The notes under the pieces were generated by a model. The model was not told where the DNA came from. It searched no databases and worked only from the letters and a program-made list of their open reading frames with translations. From Rubrobacter xylanophilus (GTDB lineage: Bacteria; Actinomycetota; Rubrobacteria; Rubrobacterales; Rubrobacteraceae): a stretch of DNA of 64,000 bases. Shown here piece after piece: positions 44,367 through 52,466 of this stretch; position 1 is the stretch's first letter; the number at the start of each line of letters is the position of its first letter. A program made the translations under genes and the position numbers. The stretch is from positions 1,723,501 through 1,787,500 of the forward strand of contig NZ_AP019791.1 in assembly GCF_007164525.1 (NCBI RefSeq), in the 5' to 3' direction.

Positions 44367-45095
44367 CTAACCGACTGGAGCAGACCGGACCCGCACACCG
44401 TCGAAGAGGGTGCGCGCATCCTCGGTGTACATCCCTACTTTACCTCTGAGATAGGGCCTGTCACCGGCCGGGCCGGGGGTGTCGACGAAGCGCTTCACCA
44501 CCCGCACCCCGTCGACCCACACGTCTATGGTCCTCCCCACCTGCCTTACGCGTATCCTGTTCCACTCGCCGACGGAGAGCCGGGGCGAGGAGGCGGTGTA
44601 CAGGAAGCGCTGAGCCCCCGGATAACCGGGGTGGGCCTTGCCAAGCTCTATGCCGTTGGGTTTGAGGATGAAGTAGTAGAAGCGGGTATCGCTCCTGTAG
44701 CCCCAGAGCACCCAGGCGACCTCCCAGGGGTTCGGAGCCGAGCCCCGCCGCAGATGCCGCACGGTCTTCTGCCGGAGGGTGAGGTCCACGCCCGAGAATT
44801 TCCTGCGGGAGACGACGAGGCTGGCGTGGGTCTCGGCCGCGGCGGTGGCGGCGGCCGGCCGCTGGTAGTGGCGTCCCCAGCGGTTCACGCCTACCTCGCC
44901 GTAACCGTTGTAGACCACCCGCCACCCGCCCCGAGTAGCCCCCTCGGGCCACTCGCCGGCCGCATAGGAGGAGAAGTCGTCGCGGAAGGCGCCGCCCTCG
45001 GCCCCGGCGGGCGGGGACGCGAGGAGCACCAAGAGGAGCGCGAGGAGCAGACCTGCGCTCCCGACGAGAGAAACCCGCTGTCCGGCACCGCCCAT
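44367..45095 (-). CDS. Secreted LamG/DUF1080-like domain protein
   Basis: A 242-residue exported protein: signal peptide of about 32 residues ending in SPPAGA, then one jelly-roll domain. It shares with the DUF2334 protein the series VVYNGYGEVGV, LRRGSAPNPWEVAW, NGIELGK and GKVGMYTEDAR. The fold resembles DUF1080/3-keto-disaccharide hydrolase or laminin-G domains and may bind a glycan. The catalytic role, if any, is unknown. It sits next to a polysaccharide operon and a response-regulator gene. Confidence 0.7.
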   Translation of the reverse strand: MGGAGQRVSLVGSAGLLLALLLVLLASPPAGAEGGAFRDDFSSYAAGEWPEGATRGGWRVVYNGYGEVGVNRWGRHYQRPAAATAAAETHASLVVSRRKFSGVDLTLRQKTVRHLRRGSAPNPWEVAWVLWGYRSDTRFYYFILKPNGIELGKAHPGYPGAQRFLYTASSPRLSVGEWNRIRVRQVGRTIDVWVDGVRVVKRFVDTPGPAGDRPYLRGKVGMYTEDARTLFDGVRVRSAPVG

Positions 45096-45129
45096 GTATG
45101 GGGGTTATCGGACGGAGCGGAATGCGGCT

Positions 45130-45849
45130 TTAGTCGTTCTTCCCTCGCTCGCTTCGGGATCCGGAGGAATCGATGAGGCCGAGCTCGAAGGCCCGGGCGA
45201 CGGCCTGGGTCCGGTCGGAGACCCCCAGCTTGCGGATGATGTTCTGCACGTGGGACTTGGCGGTGCCCCGGCTGATCACGAGCTCCCGGGCTATCTCCGG
45301 GTTGGTCCTGCCGCGGGCCATCAGCAGGAGCACCTCCCGCTCCCGGGAGGTGAGCTCCTCCGCCGGCTCCGGAGCACCCGGGCCGGTCGGGTGGCGGGCG
45401 AGATCCTGTATCAGGCGGGCGGCCAGCTCCTGGTTCAGCGGGGACTCGCCGGAGAGCAGTCGGCGGAGGGCGCTGATCATTCGCGGCAGCGGGGAGGACT
45501 TCAGCACGTAGCCTGCGGCGCCGGCCTTCAGCGCCTCCAGCATGTACTCCGGGTTCTCGTGGGCGGTGACCACCAGCACGGCCACCTCCGGATACTCCTC
45601 CTTTATCCGACGGGTCGCCTCCAGGCCGTCCATGCCGGGCATGGCCACATCCATGACCACCACGTCCGGACGCAGGGTGCGGCACAGTTCGAGCGCCTCG
45701 CGACCGCTCGACGCCTCGCCGACCACCGCGAAGTCCGGCTCCTGCTCCAGCACCAGCCGGAAGCCCGCACGGATGAGATCGTGGTCGTCGGCGATGATCA
45801 GTCGGGCGGGACCGGATCCCGCCCTTGCGTTGTGCTCATCTCCACCCAT
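45130..45849 (-). CDS. NarL/FixJ-family response regulator
   Basis: A 239-residue regulator: receiver domain with the acidic pair in IIADDHDLIRAG, phospho-acceptor Asp in VVVMDVAMPGMDG and the switch Lys in YVLKSS; then a LuxR-type HTH: ELTSREREVLLLMARGRTNPEIARELVISRGTAKSHVQNIIRKL. No histidine kinase is encoded in the window. The long upstream frame is ignored; ATG 45849 precedes the receiver directly. Divergent from metG. Confidence 0.9.
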   Translation of the reverse strand: MGGDEHNARAGSGPARLIIADDHDLIRAGFRLVLEQEPDFAVVGEASSGREALELCRTLRPDVVVMDVAMPGMDGLEATRRIKEEYPEVAVLVVTAHENPEYMLEALKAGAAGYVLKSSPLPRMISALRRLLSGESPLNQELAARLIQDLARHPTGPGAPEPAEELTSREREVLLLMARGRTNPEIARELVISRGTAKSHVQNIIRKLGVSDRTQAVARAFELGLIDSSGSRSERGKND

Positions 45850-45940
45850 ACCGCGAAGCCAACTGGAACGTATTATTACACACCGCTCCCGGGAAGCCCG
45901 GGGTAAAAGCGGAGCCCCGCAGGTGCTATGCTTAGGGGCC

Positions 45941-47650
45941 ATGAGCGAGAGAAGCGAGCGTTACCTGGTCACCTCCGCGCTGCCGTACGCCAACGGTCCC
46001 CTGCACGTCGGGCACATGGTCGGGGCCTACCTCCCGGCGGACATCTTCGTCCGCTACCTCCGGCTGCGCGGGGAGGACGTCGTCTACGTGTGCGGCACCG
46101 ACGAGCACGGGGTTCCCATCACCCTCACCGCCGAGCGCGAGGGCAAGAGCCCCCGCGAGATCGTCGACTACTGGTACGCGCACATGAAGGAGACCTTCGC
46201 CCGCTTCTCCATCAGCTTCGACAACTTCTCGCGCACCTCCACGCCGCTGCACGCGCAGAACACCCAGCTCTTCTACCGCAAGCTCAAGCAGGGCGGCTAC
46301 ATAAGCAAGGCCGAGTCCAAGCAGATGTACAGTCCCACGGAGGGGCGTTTCCTCCCCGACCGCTACGTGGAGGGGACGTGCCCGGTGTGCGGCTACAGGG
46401 AGGCGCGGGGCGACCAGTGCGACAACTGCGGCTCGTGGTACGAGGCCTACGAGCTCATAGAGCCGCACTCCAAGATCACCGGCGGGCCGGTGGAGGTGCG
46501 TGAGACCACCCACCTCTACCTGGACCTCCCCAAGTTCGCCGGGAGGTTGAAGGACTGGATCTCCTCCCAGCGGCACTGGCGGGAGCCGGTGAAGAACTTC
46601 ATCATCAGCATGATCGAGGGTGGTCTGGAGCGCCGGCCGATCACCCGGGACATCTCCTGGGGGGTGCCCGTGCCGGAGCCGGGCTTCGAGGACAAGCGCT
46701 TCTACGTGTGGTTCGACGCCCCCATCGGCTACGTCTCCTCCACGCAGGAGTGGGCCGAGAAGATCGGCGAGCCCGACCGCTGGCGGGAGTACTGGCAGGA
46801 TCCGGGGACCCGACTGATCCACTTCATCGGCAAGGACAACACGGTCTTCCACACCACCATGTGGCCCGCGATGCTGATGGGGGTGGCCGAGGACGGGGAG
46901 GAGCCCTACATCCTGCCCTACGACGTTCCGGCCAACGAGTTCATGAACCTGGAGGTTCCGGTGGAGGGCGAGCGGCGGGCGATGCAGATGTCCACCAGCC
47001 GCAACCTGGCCGTCTGGCTGCACGACGCCCTCGATCGTTTCCCCGCCGACCCTTTGCGTTTCTACCTGGCCTCCACCCTGCCGGAGACCGGAGACGTGGT
47101 CTTCTCCTGGCGGGAGTTCCAGAACCGGGTGAACTCGGACCTCATCGGGAACCTGGGCAACTACGTAAACCGGGTCCTCTCGTTCGCCGAGCGGTACTTC
47201 GGCGGCACCCTGAGGCGGCCCTCCAAGCTCCCGGCCGGATCGGAGGAGGTCTTCGAGGACTTCCGGAGGCTGGAGGAGAGCTACGGGCGGAAGATGTTCG
47301 ACGAGCGGCCGCGCGAGGCCTTCGCCGACCTTCTGGCGCTGGGGCGCCGGGCCAACCGGTTCTTCGACGCGGCGGCGCCCTGGAAGACGCGCAAGGAGGA
47401 TCCCGAGAGGACCCGGGCGGACCTCTACGTCTGCTGCGCGCTGCTGGGCTCGATAGCCTACCACGCCACCCCCTACGTGCCGGGGTCCATGGAGAGGCTG
47501 CAGGGCTTCTTCGAGGGTCCGGTGGAACGCATCACCGACCTCGCCCCCCCCGAGGCCTACCGGGTCGAGGGTGCACGCCCGCTCTTCTCCCGGATCGAGG
47601 ACGCGGCCGTGACCGAGGCCGAAGAACAGCTCGCGAGAGCGGCCGGCTAG
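45941..47650 (+). CDS. metG: Methionyl-tRNA synthetase
   Basis: A 569-residue class I aminoacyl-tRNA synthetase: ANGPLHVGHM (HIGH motif), zinc knuckle CPVCGYREARGDQCDNC, WGVPVPEPGFEDKRFYVWFDAPIGY and a KMSKS region that reads QMSTSRNLAVW. The first Lys of KMSKS is Gln; the STSRN form matches one subgroup (I recall KISTSRN in Bacteroidetes enzymes), but the missing Lys is unusual. An anticodon-binding domain follows; no C-terminal EMAP domain. TATGCT with TGC extension (45927-45932) ends 8 nt before ATG. Confidence 0.93.
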   Translation: MSERSERYLVTSALPYANGPLHVGHMVGAYLPADIFVRYLRLRGEDVVYVCGTDEHGVPITLTAEREGKSPREIVDYWYAHMKETFARFSISFDNFSRTSTPLHAQNTQLFYRKLKQGGYISKAESKQMYSPTEGRFLPDRYVEGTCPVCGYREARGDQCDNCGSWYEAYELIEPHSKITGGPVEVRETTHLYLDLPKFAGRLKDWISSQRHWREPVKNFIISMIEGGLERRPITRDISWGVPVPEPGFEDKRFYVWFDAPIGYVSSTQEWAEKIGEPDRWREYWQDPGTRLIHFIGKDNTVFHTTMWPAMLMGVAEDGEEPYILPYDVPANEFMNLEVPVEGERRAMQMSTSRNLAVWLHDALDRFPADPLRFYLASTLPETGDVVFSWREFQNRVNSDLIGNLGNYVNRVLSFAERYFGGTLRRPSKLPAGSEEVFEDFRRLEESYGRKMFDERPREAFADLLALGRRANRFFDAAAPWKTRKEDPERTRADLYVCCALLGSIAYHATPYVPGSMERLQGFFEGPVERITDLAPPEAYRVEGARPLFSRIEDAAVTEAEEQLARAAG

Positions 47651-47667
47651 GAAGACCGAGTAGCCCT

Positions 47668-48747
47668 TCAGGCCTTTACGAAGCGCCCGAGCAGGAGCGC
47701 GAGGAAAAAGATCGCGACCCCGGACGCGGCTATCGCGCCGAGGGCCAACCTCAGGCCCACCAGCTCCGCCATCCCCCCGACGATCACCGGTCCCACCAGA
47801 AAACCGCCGTAGCCCAGGGTGGTGACGACCGAGATCCCGGCCCCCGCCCGGCCCGGGGAGAGCTCCCCGGCGAGGGAGAAGGCCACGGGCACGACGAGCG
47901 AGAGCGCGAGCCCCACGAGGAGGAACCCACCCACCACGAGCGGCGGCCAGGTGCCGGCGAGCGAGAGCAGCATCCCGAGCGCTGTGAGCGGCCCGGCGCA
48001 GAGCAGCACCCGGCGGTTGCCGTAGCGGGCGACGAACGCGGCGCCGCCGAGCCGGCCGAGGGCCATGGCGCCGTAGAAGACGGCGACCCCCGAGCCTCCG
48101 AGAAGCGCCGGGAAACCCAGGGTCTGCCGGAGGTATATCCCGGACCAGTGCTCCATCTCCCCCTCCGAGAGGAGCCCAAGGGTGGCGACGGCCGCGACGA
48201 GCAGGAGCGGCCCGTTGCGGTAGAGCGGCCTCCTTCCTGCCCCGCCGTCCTCCGGACCGCGGCGCTCCGGAGGGTCGGGGAGCCTCCCCAGGCAGAGGGC
48301 GGCGACCGCGGCCCCCAGCGGCAGAAGCGTGAGCAGGTACAGCAACCGGTAGTCCGTCCCGGCGGAGAGCATCACCCCGGCGGAGACCGCCCCCACCACC
48401 CCACCGCCGGAGAAGGCGGCGTGCAGCAGCGACATCAGCCGCCTGCGCAGGGCCAGCTCCAGGTCCACCGCCACCGCGTTTATCCCCACGTCGTAGAGCC
48501 CGGAGCCCGCGTAGAGCACCACGAGCGCCGCCAGAAACATCGCGTAGCCCTCCGCCAGCGCGAGCCCGGCCACCCCACCTCCGAAGACCGCCGCCGAGGC
48601 GGCGATGAACGTCCGCCGGCCGAGGAGATCGGCGGTCCAGCCCAGAAGCGCCATGGCGAGCATGGAGGCCAGAGCGCCCACAAAGAGGGCGAACCCCAGC
48701 GGCCCCGGCGAGAGGCCGAGGGACCGGCTGAGGTCGGCCAGTAACAC
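47668..48747 (-). CDS. MFS transporter with missing or non-canonical start
   Basis: At least 359 residues with 11 clear spans of the major facilitator superfamily, including GWTADLLGRRTF (the loop 2-3 motif A) and NRRVLLCAGPLTALGM. The first ordinary start is GTG 48747, but that lies after a hydrophobic stretch LSSGLGAFGAFGLFWGVFA which looks like the first membrane helix. Upstream in frame there is no ATG, GTG or TTG before a stop; ATC at 48814-48816 is the only plausible substitute. The gene may be damaged or use a rare start. Substrate unknown. Confidence 0.75.
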   Translation of the reverse strand: MLLADLSRSLGLSPGPLGFALFVGALASMLAMALLGWTADLLGRRTFIAASAAVFGGGVAGLALAEGYAMFLAALVVLYAGSGLYDVGINAVAVDLELALRRRLMSLLHAAFSGGGVVGAVSAGVMLSAGTDYRLLYLLTLLPLGAAVAALCLGRLPDPPERRGPEDGGAGRRPLYRNGPLLLVAAVATLGLLSEGEMEHWSGIYLRQTLGFPALLGGSGVAVFYGAMALGRLGGAAFVARYGNRRVLLCAGPLTALGMLLSLAGTWPPLVVGGFLLVGLALSLVVPVAFSLAGELSPGRAGAGISVVTTLGYGGFLVGPVIVGGMAELVGLRLALGAIAASGVAIFFLALLLGRFVKA

Positions 48748-48820
48748 CGCGAAGACCCCCCAGAAGAGGCCGAAGGCGCCGAAGGCCCCGAGGCCGGAGG
48801 AGAGGGTGCCTGTGATCCGG

Positions 48821-49182
48821 CTACCCGAGCTCGTAGCTCTTCTCCCGCCAGGCTGCGAGGCCGCCTTCCATGTTGGCTACGTTGGTGTAGCCCATCTCCT
48901 GCAGCGTCTTCGCGACCAGGGCGCCGCGGCCTCCGGCGGCGCAGTGGACCACCACGCGGGCGTCACGTTCGGGAAGATCGGGGAGGCGGCCCGGTACTCG
49001 AGCACGCCGTGCGGGATGTGCTTCGCCCCCGGGATGTGTCCCCGGCTCCACTCCTTGGGCTCCCGGACGTCGACCACGGTGATGTCTTCCCCGGAGCGCA
49101 GGGCCTCGTGCACCTCTTCGGGGCTCACCTGGCGGGTCTGGCTCCGGGCTTCGGCGACGAGATCCTCGTAGCTTCTGGCCAT
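48821..49182 (-). pseudogene. Rhodanese-like protein disrupted by a frameshift
   Basis: N-terminal half (MARSYEDLVAEARSQTRQVS, then ITVVDVREPKEWSRGHIPGAKHIPHGVLEYRA) is in one frame; the rest (LPDLPERDARVVVHCAAGG RG, then KTLQEMGYTNVANMEGGLAAW) is in the frame shifted by -1. The junction is within about 48983-48995. Restoring one lost base gives a normal single-domain rhodanese of about 120 residues with active-site Cys in HCAAGGRG. No X-XXY-YYZ slippery heptamer is evident, so a real or technical single-base deletion is the simplest reading. Confidence 0.8.
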
Positions 49183-49263
49183 CCCGTCCTCCTTCTCCGA
49201 TCCCTCCGGCGGCGAACCCTATGTTATCCGAGAGAGGGGCGCCCAGGCTTCGCGCCCCGAGCC

Positions 49264-50187
49264 TCAGGCCTTTCTGTGCTCGGTGGTCACGGTGAAGGTG
49301 CCGTCGGGGAGCCGAACGATCCGGTAGTCACCGAAGAGGATGGGATCGGCGCGGCGCAGACAGAGGAAGAGTCGGACGGCGAGGTTGCGGATCTCGGTCT
49401 CCGCGTGCGCGTCGGCACGCATCTCGACGATGTGCCGCAGGGCCCGTACGTTGGCGGTGAAGACCATCGGGGCCTCGGTCTCGTTTGGCAGGAGCGAGCG
49501 GGAGGTCTGCTGGACCTTCTTGCGGGCGTCGGTGGCGCGGTCCGCCGCGAGGTGCTCCTCTCCAGCCTCCTGCCGTCGCAGCAGCCGATCGGCCAGCTCC
49601 TCGTACTCGGCCCGGGCGCGGTCTATCCGCTCCTCGAAGAGTCGGTGAAGCTCTTCGTCCTCTTGGTATTCCGGTCGTTCCACGAAGCGGAGCACGTTCC
49701 CCGCGACGTAGCGCTGGCTGACCTGGGAGAAGGCGGTGCCGGCCCGGTGCCGGACCAGCTCGTGGGTGACGCTGCGGCTCACGCCATATAGAAGGAAGCC
49801 GAAGCTGGCGTGCTCCAGCACGCTGCCGTGCCCCGCCGAGGTGAGCCGTTCGAAGTACCCTGCGGCGTCAGCGTTTTTCGTCCGCCGGGGGCCGAAGCTC
49901 ATGTAACACGTCTGGCCGGCGGTTTTGCAGAGCTGGGAGGAGTCGGGGAGCCGCACGGGGTCCGCCAGGTACCCGGTGAACCGCAGCTCCCGATCGAAGC
50001 CCTCCAGGAACCCGGCGAGCCCCGCCAGCCCGACCCGCGGACGGGAGATCATGACGACGCCCGGGGCCCTGAGATAGGGAGTCCCGGACCCCGTGCGATG
50101 GACCGGGCTGTGGATCGCCGGGAACCCCTCCTCTACCGTCCCGCCCAGCTCCTCGAACAGCTCCTCGGCAAGCCCGGTGGTCTCCAC
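49264..50187 (-). CDS. thyX: Flavin-dependent thymidylate synthase
   Basis: A 307-residue ThyX making dTMP from dUMP with FAD and methylene-THF. The signature RHRxxSxxxxSxRY appears as RHRAGTAFSQVSQRY, with HGSVLEHASFGFLLYG before it and RNLAVRLFLCLRRADPILF after. It has about 60 extra residues relative to many ThyX proteins, including an N-terminal extension. GTG 50187 is used (GGGAGGG just upstream) rather than the longer frame to 50295. Confidence 0.93.
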   Translation of the reverse strand: METTGLAEELFEELGGTVEEGFPAIHSPVHRTGSGTPYLRAPGVVMISRPRVGLAGLAGFLEGFDRELRFTGYLADPVRLPDSSQLCKTAGQTCYMSFGPRRTKNADAAGYFERLTSAGHGSVLEHASFGFLLYGVSRSVTHELVRHRAGTAFSQVSQRYVAGNVLRFVERPEYQEDEELHRLFEERIDRARAEYEELADRLLRRQEAGEEHLAADRATDARKKVQQTSRSLLPNETEAPMVFTANVRALRHIVEMRADAHAETEIRNLAVRLFLCLRRADPILFGDYRIVRLPDGTFTVTTEHRKA

Positions 50188-50254
50188 GGCCCTCCCTTCT
50201 TCGCCGGTCTCCTCCGGGAGAAGGTTACCCCATCCGGGCCGTGGTTTTGAGCCC

Positions 50255-51103
50255 TCAGACGGCCTCTGAGAGCCCGCAGCGCAGGGAGCCCGCATAGCGC
50301 CCGGAGCGGAGGGCGCGCAGGGCCTTGAGCTCGACCTGCCGGGCCCGCTCCTGGGAGATGCCCAGGATCTCGGAGACCTCCCGCAGGGTGCGGGCCCTCT
50401 CCCCGTCGAGGCCGTGCCGCATCCGCAGGACGCGGGCCTCTCGCTCGGGCAGAGAACGGACGGCCTCCAGCAACAGGTTGCGCCAGGGGCCGGCCTCGAC
50501 CCGGGCGTACTCCTCGGAGGCGGCCTCGTCGGGGAGGAGATCCCCCAGTTCGGCGCCGTCCTCCCCGTCCCCGAGCCGGGCGCTGATGCTGGAGATGGGT
50601 TGGGCCACCTCCCTGAGCCTGCGGGCCTCCTCCGGGCCGGTTCCCAGGCGCCCGGCCACCTCCTCGTCGGTGGGCTCGCGCCCGAGCTCGACGCTCAGCG
50701 CGCCCTCGGCCCGCCGGAGCCGGTAGACGCTGTCCACGACGTGGGCGGGGAGGCGCACGGTCCGCCCCTGATCCGCCACGGCCCGGGTTATGGCCTGCCT
50801 GATCCACCAGGTGGCGTACGTGGAGAACCTGTTCCCCATCTCGGGGTCGAACTTCTCGACGGCCCGGATGAGCCCGGCGTTGCCCTCCTGGATGAGATCC
50901 TCGAAGGGAACGCCCCGGCCCCGGTAGCGTTTGGCTATGGCGACGACGAGCCTGAGGTTGGACTCTATGAGCCTCCGGCGGGCCACCCCGTCCCCGGAAC
51001 GGGCCCGCCGGGAGAGCTCGACCTCCTCTTCGGCGGTGAGCAGCCTCCCGTACCGGATCCTGCCCAGATACTGCGTCAGAACGTCTTCGGTGGCGTAGGC
51101 CAT
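50255..51103 (-). CDS. Sigma-70 family alternative sigma factor (RpoD-like, group 2/3)
   Basis: A 282-residue sigma factor with regions 1.2-2.4 ([77 protein letters not shown]), region 3 and region 4 ([51 protein letters not shown]). Region 1.1 is missing, so it is an alternative rather than the principal factor. Last gene of a five-gene operon with a putative annealing protein, which is an unusual place for a sigma gene. ATG 51103 has GGGGGAGG upstream. Confidence 0.92.
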   Translation of the reverse strand: MAYATEDVLTQYLGRIRYGRLLTAEEEVELSRRARSGDGVARRRLIESNLRLVVAIAKRYRGRGVPFEDLIQEGNAGLIRAVEKFDPEMGNRFSTYATWWIRQAITRAVADQGRTVRLPAHVVDSVYRLRRAEGALSVELGREPTDEEVAGRLGTGPEEARRLREVAQPISSISARLGDGEDGAELGDLLPDEAASEEYARVEAGPWRNLLLEAVRSLPEREARVLRMRHGLDGERARTLREVSEILGISQERARQVELKALRALRSGRYAGSLRCGLSEAV

Positions 51104-51122
51104 GTTCCTCCCCCTCTCATGC

Positions 51123-51407
51123 TCAGGCCGCGGGATGGGATCCGCCGGCCCGCGGTCCGGCGTGGGTCACGAACCTGCTCAGCACCCGCTCGTCGAGGCT
51201 GGAGGTGATGCGCCAGCTCCGGCCGCACACCCCACAGGCGAGCTCCAGCCGGCGCCGCTCCCCGGGCCTTCGCAGCACCTCCCGCTTGAGCGCCCGGATG
51301 CAGCAGACGGGAAGCGCCCACAGGTAGTACTCTTCGTCCGGGCTGGAGACCGGAGAGAGGACGGTGTCCGGCCGCAGGGTCCTTCTCTTTCTCGCTCCGG
51401 ATTTCAT
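51123..51407 (-). CDS. Small basic Cys-containing protein
   Basis: A 94-residue protein starting [20 protein letters not shown], with [39 protein letters not shown]. The ACGVCGRSW knuckle plus the upstream CC pair could bind zinc. ATG 51407 follows GGAGGAAGG; GTG 51413 would add two residues. No family recognised. Lies 19 nt before the sigma gene and may act with it. Confidence 0.6.
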   Translation of the reverse strand: MKSGARKRRTLRPDTVLSPVSSPDEEYYLWALPVCCIRALKREVLRRPGERRRLELACGVCGRSWRITSSLDERVLSRFVTHAGPRAGGSHPAA

Positions 51408-51422
51408 GAGCACCTTCCTCCC

Positions 51423-51596
51423 TCACCCCCTGATACGCTTCGCCAGAAGCCCCAAAACCCGCTGCAACTCCCACCGCAGGAGATATCCCCACCAACCGCC
51501 ACCCCCCTTCGACACCGCGGCGAGCCGGGCTTCCGCGGCCTCCTGAATGAGCGCCCCGCTCCTCTCCCGCATGAACCGCGGGTCCATCCCGTGCAT
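51423..51596 (-). CDS. Small ORF of unknown function
   Basis: A 57-residue ORF with start ATG 51596 preceded by GGAGGGAGG. Sequence features: MHGMDPRFMRERSGALIQEA (a charged, helical start), a GGGGWWGYLLRW stretch and basic end LLAKRIRG. The second half is amphipathic. It sits 21 nt after and 15 nt before its neighbours, consistent with a genuine operon member. No homologue known to me. Confidence 0.5.
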   Translation of the reverse strand: MHGMDPRFMRERSGALIQEAAEARLAAVSKGGGGWWGYLLRWELQRVLGLLAKRIRG

Positions 51597-51617
51597 TTTC
51601 GTCCTCCCTCCCGCCGC

Positions 51618-51821
51618 TCAGGCAGCTCCTTTGCTCTCCTCCGGCCCTCCCTCGGTGAAGGCGCACCCCTCGGGCTCGACGGCGGGGGGCGCCTGCCACA
51701 TCGCCCCGCACACCGGGCACTCGAATGCGCCCTGAAAGGAGCGGGCGCTCCGCCGGCAACAGCCGGGAAGATCCTGTTCGTAGAGCGCCTCCCCGCCCAT
51801 GGCCGCCATCCAGACCCGCAT
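51618..51821 (-). CDS. Small Cys-rich (zinc-ribbon-like) protein
   Basis: A 67-residue protein: MRVWMAAMGGEALYEQDL then CCRRSARSFQGAFECPVCGAMWQAPPAV and a Glu-rich tail with one more Cys. The FECPVCGAMW knuckle with the upstream CC pair suggests one zinc-binding module. The start overlaps the stop of the annealing-like gene (TGATG), so it is translationally coupled. Function unknown. Confidence 0.6.
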   Translation of the reverse strand: MRVWMAAMGGEALYEQDLPGCCRRSARSFQGAFECPVCGAMWQAPPAVEPEGCAFTEGGPEESKGAA

Positions 51822-52387
51822 CACGCCGCCTTCCCGGAGAGCCGGCCGATCCACTCGCTGGCCTCCTCGCGGGTGAGCTCGGCGAGCGGCTTGCCGACCA
51901 TCTCCTCGAACTTGGGGACGCCATCCTCGACGGCGTCGGCGATGAGGGCCTCGAGATAGTTGAGCTGCTTGCGGGTGGCCGGCAGCCCCCCCTTGCCGTC
52001 CTGAGCCCGGGAGGCCGCCCGCTGCGGCTCCGCCTCCCGGCCGGACTCCACGACCTCCTCGTCCCCGAGCTCCTCGTAGGCGGTTACCCCGACGTTGATC
52101 GCGTCCCGCAGAGCCCGCGCCTTCGCCCGCGTCTCGGCCATCCGGATGAGATGCGGCGCTATGTGCCGGCCCACGTTCGCGGGAGAAGCATCCCCGATCC
52201 CGCTGAACTTCCCGTCCTCCGTCCTGACCACCGCCCTCACGATGGCCACCTCGCCGTTCTCCGGGCTCGGCGCCTGTAGAAGCTCGGTCTCTATGCTCCT
52301 CAAACCCCGCGCATGAGCCTCCTCCAGAAGCCCCGCATACAGCACGAACCGCTTCCCCTGACGCTCGATCATGTACTCCTCGCGCAT
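51821..52387 (-). CDS. Putative single-strand-annealing/Rad52-like protein
   Basis: A 188-residue soluble protein. Residues about 20-105 (IETELLQAPSPENGEVAIVRAVV, GIGDASPANVGRHIAPHLIR, MAETRAKARALRDAINVGV) resemble stretches I associate with Rad52/Erf-like annealing proteins of phages and thermophiles, especially the AETRAKARALR helix. After a charged linker, residues 135-188 (ATRKQLNYLEALIADAVEDG, LTREEASEWIGRLSG) form a helical module seen in phage-type recombination proteins. Assignment is by motif memory, not proof. ATG 52387 follows GGAGG; the operon promoter carries an inverted repeat at 52429-52446. Confidence 0.55.
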   Translation of the reverse strand: MREEYMIERQGKRFVLYAGLLEEAHARGLRSIETELLQAPSPENGEVAIVRAVVRTEDGKFSGIGDASPANVGRHIAPHLIRMAETRAKARALRDAINVGVTAYEELGDEEVVESGREAEPQRAASRAQDGKGGLPATRKQLNYLEALIADAVEDGVPKFEEMVGKPLAELTREEASEWIGRLSGKAA

Positions 52388-52428
52388 CACTACACCTCCT
52401 CCGAGGCCATCACACTGTCGCTGGTTTC

Positions 52429-52446
52429 TTCACTGAATTTAGTGAA
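52429..52446. promoter_or_regulatory. Operator at the annealing-protein/sigma operon promoter
   Basis: TTCACTGAATTTAGTGAA: 6-bp perfect arms TTCACT/AGTGAA around an AT-rich centre. On the minus strand it contains TAAATT, a possible -10, about 45-55 nt before the first gene. Nearly the same repeat occurs at the start of the DUF4325-HTH gene (53033-53048), strongly suggesting a common regulator. Confidence 0.65.
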
Positions 52447-52466
52447 ATAAAGGTTAAATAAAAGCA

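Noticed and set aside
48983-48995. Programmed -1 frameshift in the rhodanese
   Set aside because: No X-XXY-YYZ heptamer and no reason for recoding in this family; a base deletion is simpler.
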